Source: Sedimentibacter sp. zth1
Lineage (GTDB): Bacteria; Bacillota; Clostridia; Tissierellales; Sedimentibacteraceae
Assembly: GCF_017352195.1 (NCBI RefSeq)
Contig: NZ_CP071445.1
Coordinates: 2,976,001 to 3,040,000, forward strand
Direction: 5' to 3'
Length of the DNA stretch: 64,000 nt
Within the stretch, counting starts at the first letter, position 1. Each line of letters starts with the position of its first letter. Both the position numbers and the translations under genes were made by a program. Below are positions 56,964 to 64,000 of this stretch, piece after piece. The notes beneath the pieces were generated by a model. That model was not told the DNA's origin and did no database searches. It saw only the letters and a list, made by a program, of their open reading frames with translations.

Positions 56964-56984
56964 TAACTCTTAGGAGGGATATAT

Positions 56985-57728
56985 ATGTTAAACATAGTAA
57001 TTTGTGATGATGATAATGAAATGTGCTTAAATCTTAAAAAAAGTTTAATTCAAAACATAGAATTTGAATTCAAATTACATATTTTTCACGATTACGATTT
57101 GAATTTTCATGAATATATATTATATAATAATATCCCTTCTATCTACATTTTTGACATTGAACTTAATAATACAAATGTAGATGGTTATGGAATAGCAAAA
57201 AAAGTTAGAAAAGCAAAATCGTATAGTGACGAAATTATTTTTTTATCTAGCTATACTTCAGGGATAATAAATACATATAAATATAAGATTAAGCCTATTG
57301 ATTTTATAGAAAAATCAAGTTATTGTTACTTAGATGTTATTAGTGCAGTAAATGAAGCAAAACTTAGAATAGATGCAAGGGCTTTAGAAAATGATAGCGG
57401 TGCTTTGCTGATAAATGAAGGTAAAGATACGTATAGGATAAAATACAAAAATATTATATGTATAGAGAAAATAAAAAATTGTAAAAAGGTAGAAATAACA
57501 GTAGTTAAAGCAAATGACAATTTAGACAAAAATATATATACTACTTATAAAGCTATTGAAAAAATTTACGAAGAGTTAGATGATAGATTTTCACAAATAT
57601 CAAGAGGCGTTATAATTAATAAAAAATTTGTGAAAAAAGTAAGCTCAAATGGGCAAGTTGTTATGGCAAATGGAAATATATTTATGACAAGTGTAAAGAA
57701 AACAAAGGAGTTAAAAGATGAGTTATAG
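56985..57728 (+). CDS. LytTR-family response regulator (AgrA-like)
   Basis: A 247-residue regulator. The receiver domain has the acidic pocket in VICDDDNEM and the phospho-acceptor Asp in IYIFDIELNNTNVDGYG (about residue 60), and a Lys in IKPIDFIEK. The C-terminal LytTR DNA-binding domain (residues about 140-245) reads TTYKAIEKIYEELDDRFSQI and so on. Such regulators bind direct repeats and often govern peptide-pheromone or virulence programmes. It is preceded by AGGAGGG and overlaps the kinase gene by 11 bp. Confidence 0.92.
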   Translation: MLNIVICDDDNEMCLNLKKSLIQNIEFEFKLHIFHDYDLNFHEYILYNNIPSIYIFDIELNNTNVDGYGIAKKVRKAKSYSDEIIFLSSYTSGIINTYKYKIKPIDFIEKSSYCYLDVISAVNEAKLRIDARALENDSGALLINEGKDTYRIKYKNIICIEKIKNCKKVEITVVKANDNLDKNIYTTYKAIEKIYEELDDRFSQISRGVIINKKFVKKVSSNGQVVMANGNIFMTSVKKTKELKDEL

Positions 57729-59004
57729 CTTTTCTCTATTTCTAGGTTCAATTGTTAAAAGTTATATTTATTTATCTTTGTTCCCATCTAGATTGTTAAA
57801 TAAAAAACATAAATTTAATACATCATATTATTTTTTTATTTTCTTTTTTTCTATTTTAATATATTTTCTGAACGATAAAAATTTTGTATTGAAAACATTT
57901 ATAACTATATTTTTTGAATATTTGATAATAAAAAAAATATATGCAACTAATAGTGTAATATCCTTGATTATTTCAGTTATGACATATTCAATAGTGTTTA
58001 TTTGTAATCAACTATGCTTATTATTTTTTATAGAACAATTGGATTTAGACTTAATATATATTAAATATTACCCAGAAAGGGTTATAGAAATTAATTTGTC
58101 ATTGTTATGCATTTTAGCTATATTAAGAGGTATTATTAGCCCTAGGATGTTTTTCAATGAAATAAAGGAATTTAGCTTTGAAAAGAAGAATATGAGAATA
58201 GTATTTCTATATGCTGTGTTTTCAATAGTATTTCTAGCGTTGGTAGGTTTTATATTGACAGAAGAAAAACCTTTTTCAACCAATTATATTGTATGTATAA
58301 TTTTAGTGATGAATTTTATAGTAATCAATTATTTATATATATTTCAAATAAAAGAATTAATAAGAAGTAAGAATGATTTTGATACAATAAATAACTATAT
58401 TGCTGGTGTTGAAAAAACTGCTTCGCAGTTAAAAAAACAAGAGCATGAACATAATAATGAGCTAATAACAATTAAAGCATTAGCTCAGGAAAACAACACA
58501 CAACAAATTATTGAACTTATCGAAAATATATGCAAAAATAAAAATAAAAATAAGATATCAGCTAATATTGGGCTTGATAAAATACATGATAATATTTTGA
58601 AAAGCTTGATAATGCATAAAATCAATAGTACAAATAGTCTAGGTTTAAAAACAGAGGTTTTTATAAGAGAAAAAATAAATCCAATAAATGTTTCACCTAA
58701 AGATCTTACTAACATTATAGGTATAATTATGGATAATGCTATTGAAGGAGCAATTAATTCTAATCAAAAATATATAAGTATACTTATGGACAATGATGAA
58801 GAAGATGAAGAGATGAATATAACAATTGCTAATACATATAAAGATTCTCCGACTATTTATCAAAAGGGTGTTTCAACAAAGGGCAGTCTAAGAGGGAATG
58901 GACTTTCAATATTATCTGAAATTGAAGACGAAAATGATAGGATTAGAATTAGCACAGAAATTACCGAGGAATTGTTTATACAAGACGTATTTATAAGAAA
59001 ATAA
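57718..59004 (+). CDS. GHKL sensor histidine kinase (AgrC-like)
   Basis: A 428-residue membrane kinase. About six helices cover residues 1-200, then a coiled linker with the H-box HEHNNELITIKALAQ (about residue 243) and a GHKL ATPase region with the N-box IMDNAIEGAINSNQKY and the G-box KGSLRGNGLSIL. It pairs with the upstream LytTR regulator by overlap. No AgrB or AgrD gene is visible nearby, so the signal is unknown. Confidence 0.92.
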   Translation: MSYSFSLFLGSIVKSYIYLSLFPSRLLNKKHKFNTSYYFFIFFFSILIYFLNDKNFVLKTFITIFFEYLIIKKIYATNSVISLIISVMTYSIVFICNQLCLLFFIEQLDLDLIYIKYYPERVIEINLSLLCILAILRGIISPRMFFNEIKEFSFEKKNMRIVFLYAVFSIVFLALVGFILTEEKPFSTNYIVCIILVMNFIVINYLYIFQIKELIRSKNDFDTINNYIAGVEKTASQLKKQEHEHNNELITIKALAQENNTQQIIELIENICKNKNKNKISANIGLDKIHDNILKSLIMHKINSTNSLGLKTEVFIREKINPINVSPKDLTNIIGIIMDNAIEGAINSNQKYISILMDNDEEDEEMNITIANTYKDSPTIYQKGVSTKGSLRGNGLSILSEIEDENDRIRISTEITEELFIQDVFIRK

Positions 59005-59070
59005 ATATTTCGGGGAGTGAAAAAACGTTTTCCCGGTAATTTTTAAATTTTTTTTAAAAGAATGTGCTAA

Positions 59071-59180
59071 TATAATATTGTGATAGAGATAAGAAAAAAA
59101 TATTTCTTATCAGAGGGCTATCATGAGGGATTGTTTATTATAATATAATATTAGAGAAGCTCATTTTGTGGGCTTTTTTG
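59071..59180 (+). ncRNA. Candidate small structured RNA between the kinase and kce genes
   Basis: A TATAAT box (59071-59076) is followed by nested stems: TGATAG with CTATCA (59081-59086 with 59118-59123) enclosing GATAAGAAA with TTTCTTATC (59088-59096 with 59103-59111). About 30 nt later an AAGCTCA/TGGGCTT hairpin with a T-run (59157-59179) would end the transcript. No clear -35 is seen. It could also be a double terminator of the kinase gene. A GGGA.../TCCC dyad at 59014-59035 precedes it. Confidence 0.35.
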
Positions 59181-59204
59181 CGTTTTATGAGTTATAAATG
59201 TTAT

Positions 59205-59248
59205 TTGACAATACATTATACTTAGGTTAAAATATAGGTAGGCAAAAA
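59205..59248 (+). promoter_or_regulatory. kce promoter, twin of the kal promoter
   Basis: TTGACA (59205-59210), 17 bp, TAAAAT (59228-59233), followed by TAGGTAGGCAAAAAAA. Same boxes, spacing and start-proximal sequence as at 49392-49437. Confidence 0.7.
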
Positions 59249-59266
59249 AAGTATTAGGAGGAAAAT

Positions 59267-60088
59267 ATGGAAAAATTAATTATCAGTGCTGCAATTTGCG
59301 GTGCAGAAGTAACTAAAGAACAAAATCCTGCAGTTCCTTATACAATTGAAGAAATTGTAAGAGAAGCAAAATCAGCATACGATGCTGGTGCTGCAGTAAT
59401 TCATTTACATGTAAGATGGGATGATGGAACACCTACACAGGAAACAAAGAGATTTCAAGAAGCAGTAGATGCTATTAGAAAAGTTTGTCCAGATGTTATT
59501 ATCCAACCTTCAACAGGTGGAGCAGTTGGCATGACAGACTTGGAAAGATTAGCTTCTACAGATATTGTACCAACACCTGAGTTTGCAACTTTGGACTGTG
59601 GAACATGTAATTTTGGTGGAGATGAAATATTTGTTAATACAGATAACACAATATTTAACTTTGCTAAGATTATGAAAGAAAGAGGTATAAAACCTGAACT
59701 TGAAGTTTTTGACAAAGGAATGGTTGATATTGCTCGAAAAGCTGATAAAAAAGGTTTATTAGTACATCCTTTACACTTTGATTTTGTACTTGGCGTTCAA
59801 ATGACAGCAACGTTACGTGATTTAGTATTTATGGTAGGTAGTTTACCAGAAGGCTCAACTTGGACAGCTACTGGCCTTGGTAGAAATGCATGGCATATTG
59901 CTGCTGCTACAATATCATTAGGTGGAAATGTAAGAGTTGGGTTTGAAGATAATCTATACTTAGAAAAAGGTGTTTTAGCAAAATCAAACGGAGAAATGGT
60001 TGCAAAAGCAGTTCAATTAGCTAAGCTACTTGGAAGAGAAATAGCAACTCCAGATGAAGCAAGAGAAATATTAGGACTTAAAAAATAA
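59267..60088 (+). CDS. kce: 3-keto-5-aminohexanoate cleavage enzyme (BKACE)
   Basis: A 273-residue DUF849/BKACE TIM-barrel enzyme. It exchanges acetyl-CoA with 3-keto-5-aminohexanoate to give 3-aminobutyryl-CoA and acetoacetate in lysine fermentation. Zn ligands and active-site residues are in AAVIHLHVRWDDGTPTQE and VHPLHFDFVLG; STGGAVGMT and TATGLGRNAW also fit the family. AGGAGG precedes the ATG. The product is the substrate of Kal. The BKACE family includes other activities, but the kal partner supports the lysine assignment. Confidence 0.9.
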   Translation: MEKLIISAAICGAEVTKEQNPAVPYTIEEIVREAKSAYDAGAAVIHLHVRWDDGTPTQETKRFQEAVDAIRKVCPDVIIQPSTGGAVGMTDLERLASTDIVPTPEFATLDCGTCNFGGDEIFVNTDNTIFNFAKIMKERGIKPELEVFDKGMVDIARKADKKGLLVHPLHFDFVLGVQMTATLRDLVFMVGSLPEGSTWTATGLGRNAWHIAAATISLGGNVRVGFEDNLYLEKGVLAKSNGEMVAKAVQLAKLLGREIATPDEAREILGLKK

Positions 60089-60090
60089 AT

Positions 60091-60115
60091 AAAAAGGAGC
60101 TAAAAGCTCCTTTTT
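60091..60115. terminator. Bidirectional terminator between kce and glpX
   Basis: An 11-bp perfect stem (AAAAAGGAGCT with AGCTCCTTTTT) with a 3-nt loop. Confidence 0.9.
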
Positions 60116-61086
60116 TAATATGCGTATTTAGGTTTTTTATCAAATGTGTGAATTGTATCTATGAAACGTATTGTACCAGATTTAGAACGAGTTACCACAG
60201 AATATGTTCTTGCTTGCTTGTTTGCATAGTATCGAACACCTTTTAGAAGCTCACCATCTGAAACTCCTGTAGCAGCAAAAATAACGTCATCACCTTTTGC
60301 TAAATCTTCCATAGTAAGAACTTTGTTCCAGTTATCACCAATCATTTCAATACATCTTTTTGTCTCTATATCATTTTCAGGAACTAATCTTCCTTGGAAT
60401 TCTCCACCTAAACATTTAAGCGCGGCAGCAGCTATTACTCCCTCTGGAGCACCACCTTTTCCAATAAGTAAATCAACTCCAGAATCATCAAAACATGTAG
60501 CTATTGCAGTTGCAACATCACCATCTCCAAAAAGTTTAACTCTAGCACCTACGCGTCTTGCAATATCTATGTATTTTTGGTGTCTTGGTCTATCAAGCAT
60601 GGTAACAGTGATTTCAGTTACATCTTTTCCTAGTGATTTGGCAAGATTAAATATATTAACATCTAGTGGTTTTGTTATATCAATGACACCAACACCTTTA
60701 GGGCCAGCTGCAATCTTTTCCATGTACATATCTGGTGCGTGTAATAGGCATCCTTTTGGAGCTACAGCAACAACTGCTAAAGCATTAGGTAATCCTTTTG
60801 CACAAAGATTAGTACCATCTAAAGGGTCAACAGCTATGTCTATTTCAGGTGTACCAGGAGCACAAGTACCTATTTTTTCACCAATGTAAAGCATAGGTGC
60901 TTCATCCATTTCTCCTTCTCCAATTACAACAGTACCGTTAATATCAAGTACTTGAAACATTCCTCTCATACCATCTACAGCTGCTTGGTCTGCAATTTCT
61001 TTATCGCCTCTACCTAAATATTTGGCGCATCCTAAAGCTGCAGCTTCTGTAACTCTAACAATATTTAGAGCTAATTCTCTATCCAT
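60115..61086 (-). CDS. glpX: Class II fructose-1,6-bisphosphatase
   Basis: A 323-residue GlpX-type enzyme that converts fructose-1,6-bisphosphate to fructose-6-phosphate for gluconeogenesis. Metal- and substrate-site segments are IGEGEMDEAPML (about residues 55-66), AVDPLDGTNLCAKGLPNAL (about 86-104) and LIGKGGAPEGVIAAAAL. Length is standard. AAGGAG precedes the ATG. Transcribed separately from the hydrogenase gene by a terminator at 61281. Confidence 0.96.
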   Translation of the reverse strand: MDRELALNIVRVTEAAALGCAKYLGRGDKEIADQAAVDGMRGMFQVLDINGTVVIGEGEMDEAPMLYIGEKIGTCAPGTPEIDIAVDPLDGTNLCAKGLPNALAVVAVAPKGCLLHAPDMYMEKIAAGPKGVGVIDITKPLDVNIFNLAKSLGKDVTEITVTMLDRPRHQKYIDIARRVGARVKLFGDGDVATAIATCFDDSGVDLLIGKGGAPEGVIAAAALKCLGGEFQGRLVPENDIETKRCIEMIGDNWNKVLTMEDLAKGDDVIFAATGVSDGELLKGVRYYANKQARTYSVVTRSKSGTIRFIDTIHTFDKKPKYAY

Positions 61087-61280
61087 ATAAAATCTCCTTA
61101 TTAATAAAATTATTATAGAATTTTTTTGTTAATTTATATATTTAGTATAACACATATAATTAAATTTGTGAACAATTAATTATTAGAGTAGCCTATAATT
61201 ATATATGTTACTCTAATTAAAGCGTTAGTCGAAAAATTACGGCACTAAACTATAAATTAGTTGGGATATATTTTATAATA

Positions 61281-61316
61281 AAAATAGTGTTGCAACTAAG
61301 TTATCAACACTATTTT
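61281..61316 (-). terminator. Terminator of the hydrogenase transcript
   Basis: A 12-bp stem (AAAATAGTGTTG with CAACACTATTTT), flanked by A- and T-runs, just after the hydrogenase stop. Confidence 0.82.
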
Positions 61317-61345
61317 TATTTATTATATTTTATGTTATTAAATAA

Positions 61346-61894
61346 TTAAATATCTAAATTAAGTTTTTCAATTTCCAATGGTTCAATTGATTCTTCTATT
61401 GATTTGCTATTAGATGCTTCAGCATATGCATTTATACATTTTGCATTTGTACGCTTTTTATTAATTGTAAGAGGACCATTTACGCATCCACCTTCACATG
61501 CCATTCCTTCTATGAAATTACCATTTAATCTACCAAATTTAGCAAGCTTTAATGCTTTTTCACATTCTACTAAGCCACTGCAAACAACTGGTTTTACGTC
61601 TATGTTTAGGCCTTCAGTTTCAATGATGTGTTTAACAGCTTCAGTAACACCACCGGAACAAGCAAATGCTCTACCAAATTTAGTAGCAGTATCATGAGGT
61701 TTTGCTTCGCATAATGAAACATCAATATCTGAAGCATCGATATATGCTTGAAGTTCATCAAATCCCATAACATAATCTACATCACCAACTAATTCTTCTT
61801 TTTGAATTTCCATTTTTTTTGATATGCATGGACCAATAAAAATTATTCTTGAATTTTTATCATGCTTCTTAATAAGTCTAGCAGTTGCAATCAT
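61346..61894 (-). pseudogene. [FeFe]-hydrogenase-like protein, 3' part after frameshift
   Basis: A 182-codon frame that continues the gene at 61924-62793. It carries the remaining H-cluster ligand motifs: FIGPCISKKMEI (Cys) and EGMACEGGCVNGP (two Cys). Between the two parts the protein reads correctly if one base is added near 61934-61941: the minus strand then gives NKNYPELVDNIS, in place of NKNTLS and stop. The join lies next to a run of A's (AAAAATACCC). Either a sequencing or assembly error, or a genuine one-base loss. The listed start is only the first Met of the broken frame. Confidence 0.8.
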
Positions 61895-61923
61895 TGGCGA
61901 AACTGCAGTTGATATATTATCGA

Positions 61924-62793
61924 CTAACTCAGGGTATTTTTGTTAATTAATGCTACAAAAGCTGGGCAACAAGATGAAGTTATGAATTTTTTATGACCTA
62001 ATTCTTCCTTCAATAGATTAGCCTCATAGTGTGCAATGATATCTGCACCTACTGCTGCTTCAACAACATCATAAAATCCTAATTTTTTAATTGCTTCAAT
62101 AACTTGTTCGATTTTATATTCAGCAAATTGAGCTGCAATAGCAGGTGCTACTACTGCATATACTTTATAATTTTGATTATTATTAGATTCTTTTATTAAT
62201 TTAACAATATTTAATAAATAAGATTTATCAACGATTGCACCAAAAGGGCATTTTGCAACACAAGCACCACAACTAACACAATTTTCTTCAACAATCATTG
62301 CTTTTTTTGTGCTAGGGTCAATCTTTAGAGCATCCATCTTACATGATTTAATACATGGTCTCCTTACGTCAGAAATAGCTTCAAATTGACATGATTCGTG
62401 GCACTTACCACATTCTATACACTTATCTTGGTCTATATGTGCTCTTTTATTAATAATAGAAATTGCTCCAACAGGACAATTTTCAACACAGTGGTGTGCT
62501 AAGCACCCTCTGCAAGCCTCTGTCACAGAGAATCTGTTTACTGGGCATTCGTCACAAGCTATTTCAATTGTATTAACAACATTATCTTTAACATCATAAA
62601 TAATATTCTTTATTTTTTCAGTAACGATAGCTCTTTCTTTATATATACAGCATCTTGTTTCTGCTTTAGGACCAACTATGACTTTAGGAATGTCTAAAAT
62701 GTCATTTACTAGTGTATCATTAAGTTCTGATTTTACAATTTCTTTTAATAGGTTGTATTTTCTGTATTGGACATGACTGTCAAATTTTCTCAT
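61924..62793 (-). pseudogene. [FeFe]-hydrogenase-like protein, 5' part before frameshift
   Basis: A 289-codon frame holding the N-terminal half. After a leader of about 90 residues come ferredoxin-type clusters: CDECPVNRFSVTEACRGC, CVENCPVGAI, CIECGKCHESCQFEAI and CVSCGACVAKCPFGAI. The hydrogenase domain begins with VVAPAIAAQFAEYKI and the first H-cluster ligand in TSSCCPAF. It belongs to the sensory-type group rather than a catalytic bulk hydrogenase, as the neighbour is a SpoIIE phosphatase. Together both parts form one gene of about 480 residues. Confidence 0.82.
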
Positions 62794-62821
62794 ATAATTT
62801 ATTAAATCCTTTCTAATCTTT

Positions 62822-63988
62822 TTATAAGTATTTAGTAGTTATTTCTTTACCTGCTTTCTTTAATTCTTCAATTAAATCATATATAATTTTTAGTTTAATA
62901 TTAAACCCCGTAGGGAAGTTTGGATTTTGATGTGCCGGATTTACAGCCTTTCCTATATAAAAATTTATGTGTGTACTTTCTTGTATCAACATTTTTGTTA
63001 ACAAAGAACAGCCGTTATAATCCTTATCATCTATGTAATTGTCATATGTATTTTTATTAAATTCTTTAATCATTTCTAAAGTTTTACCAAGTGTAAGTAC
63101 TCCTTCAGTTACTAAATCAAAACCATCGATATATGCTATTGGAGGTATTCCTTCACGCATTGTATCAATATCAACGTTTAATTCTCTATTTAATTCTCTT
63201 TGAGCAATTAGTGCAGTAGTTCCACCACACAATATTTTTTTTGAATTACCTTTTGTCATTAACTTTGCAAGTTCCTTATCTAATGATTTATCAACTGGTG
63301 GACCAATAAAAATATCAATATATTCAGGTTTCCTAAGTTTTATAGTTAATATAGTTGTGTCATCCCCCGGCTTATTGTTATATAAGTTATTGCAAACACC
63401 AATAAAGTTTCCATTTAATATTTTAGAAGTATTATTGATTTTATTTAATCCTTCTAAATAGTCATTAATTTCACTCCAACCCCACCCTAAATTCAGGAGT
63501 TGTCCAATTCCAGCATGTACAGCTCCATCACTAATAATGTTAAGTGAGTCTCCAAGTTGTAGTTTGAATTTAGATTCAAAAACATTTTTATTACCAACAG
63601 TAATCATAGTTTTGGGTATATTTTTAAATACTCCATCGTTATAATAAAAATAAGCGGGATTATCATATTCAGCTATATATGTATTATATTCATTGTCAAT
63701 CTTAATTATAGTGAATGTTGAATATGCTAATTTTCTAATTTTACATTCAGGTAGAGTATTGATTATTGTCTCTATAGTTTCTTCTATACTAGCACCATCT
63801 TTAATCATAGTAGCAACAATTTTGGAGGTTAAAGTTGATAGTATATTTGCTTTAACACCACTTCCAAGCCCGTCAGATAATACAGCAATATAACCATTTT
63901 CATTATGTACAATCTCAACTTTATCGCCACATAATTCTTCACCGTATTTATTTATGCTGCTATAGTTTATATCAAGAAAATAATTCAT
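62822..63988 (-). CDS. SpoIIE-type (PP2C) serine phosphatase
   Basis: A 388-residue protein with an N-terminal SpoIIE/PP2C phosphatase domain. Metal-binding Asp residues are seen in IAVLSDGLGSG (about residues 34-44), LNIISDGAVHAG and GDDTTILTIKL. The C-terminal 160 residues (from about 230) are not PP2C and contain GPPVDKSLDKELAK and KILCGGTTALIAQ. Its gene lies 28 bp upstream of the hydrogenase gene, a pair found in several clostridia, so signalling from redox or hydrogen to a phosphoprotein is inferred. The start is at the window's right edge; genes further upstream are out of view. Confidence 0.88.
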   Translation of the reverse strand: MNYFLDINYSSINKYGEELCGDKVEIVHNENGYIAVLSDGLGSGVKANILSTLTSKIVATMIKDGASIEETIETIINTLPECKIRKLAYSTFTIIKIDNEYNTYIAEYDNPAYFYYNDGVFKNIPKTMITVGNKNVFESKFKLQLGDSLNIISDGAVHAGIGQLLNLGWGWSEINDYLEGLNKINNTSKILNGNFIGVCNNLYNNKPGDDTTILTIKLRKPEYIDIFIGPPVDKSLDKELAKLMTKGNSKKILCGGTTALIAQRELNRELNVDIDTMREGIPPIAYIDGFDLVTEGVLTLGKTLEMIKEFNKNTYDNYIDDKDYNGCSLLTKMLIQESTHINFYIGKAVNPAHQNPNFPTGFNIKLKIIYDLIEELKKAGKEITTKYL

Positions 63989-64000
63989 TATATATCACTC

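Noticed and set aside
59014-59035. AAAAACGTTTTCC dyad as a cre site for kce
   Set aside because: It lies about 170 bp before the kce promoter and immediately after the kinase stop; more likely part of a terminator.
60323-60889. 188-codon plus-strand frame
   Set aside because: Antisense shadow of glpX with no ribosome site or motif.
1-64000. CRISPR arrays, tRNA or rRNA genes, intact transposases
   Set aside because: No regularly spaced repeats, no tRNA T-loop or acceptor pattern, and no transposase motifs were seen by eye.

Overview
The window comes from a strictly anaerobic, low-GC (very AT-rich) endospore-forming Firmicute of the class Clostridia. Pointers are the dipicolinate synthase pair dpaAB, a PdaA-type spore-cortex deacetylase and a DUF1540 protein (sporulation); pyruvate:ferredoxin oxidoreductase and an [FeFe]-hydrogenase-like protein (anaerobic metabolism); T-box leaders, CIRCE and HprK (Firmicutes); and two enzymes of lysine fermentation, Kal and Kce. 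I cannot name the species. No rRNA, tRNA, CRISPR array, prophage or intact insertion sequence was seen.

Layout. 1-9 kb: end of a large beta-propeller-like protein, a cupin, an acyltransferase, a MATE exporter, then a ferredoxin-like protein divergent from a Crp/Fnr regulator, then oligoendopeptidase F. 9-16 kb: a compact six-gene minus-strand operon (GH16 hydrolase, GT2 synthase, VTC-domain protein, DUF4956 membrane protein, CotH-kinase surface protein, degenerate NodB protein) that looks like a cell-surface or spore-surface polysaccharide system. 16-31 kb: T-box/serS, transporters, an M3 peptidase, recQ, a Na/Pi symporter, a cold-shock gene with an attenuator-like leader, an M18 aminopeptidase, dpaAB. 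31-44 kb: pdaA, two tandem YitT paralogues, T-box/proS, lgt, asd, an amidohydrolase, murI, typA, a HAD hydrolase and a DUF4358 lipoprotein. 44-49 kb: the CIRCE-controlled hrcA-grpE-dnaK-dnaJ heat-shock operon. 49-60 kb: kal, flavin reductase, glsA, hprK, pyruvate:ferredoxin oxidoreductase, an Agr-like LytTR/GHKL two-component pair, kce. 60-64 kb: glpX, a frameshifted sensory-type [FeFe]-hydrogenase gene and a SpoIIE-type phosphatase.

How parts work together. The Crp/Fnr regulator at 6.5 kb probably controls both the adjacent ferredoxin gene and the cupin gene 4 kb away: the same 14-bp palindrome sits exactly 41.5 bp upstream of the inferred start of each. Kal and Kce are 9.4 kb apart but carry near-identical promoters with a shared start-proximal sequence, so they are probably co-expressed. 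asd, dpaA and dpaB all serve the aspartate route to dipicolinate.

Most unusual items: the 9-16 kb operon; the -41.5 operator pair; the twin kal/kce promoters; the cold-shock leader with an intrinsic-terminator hairpin; an unassigned multi-hairpin RNA candidate near 5.5 kb; a 49-nt dispersed repeat present twice in opposite orientation; a Cys-rich insert in the pyruvate oxidoreductase; and the one-base frameshift in the hydrogenase gene.
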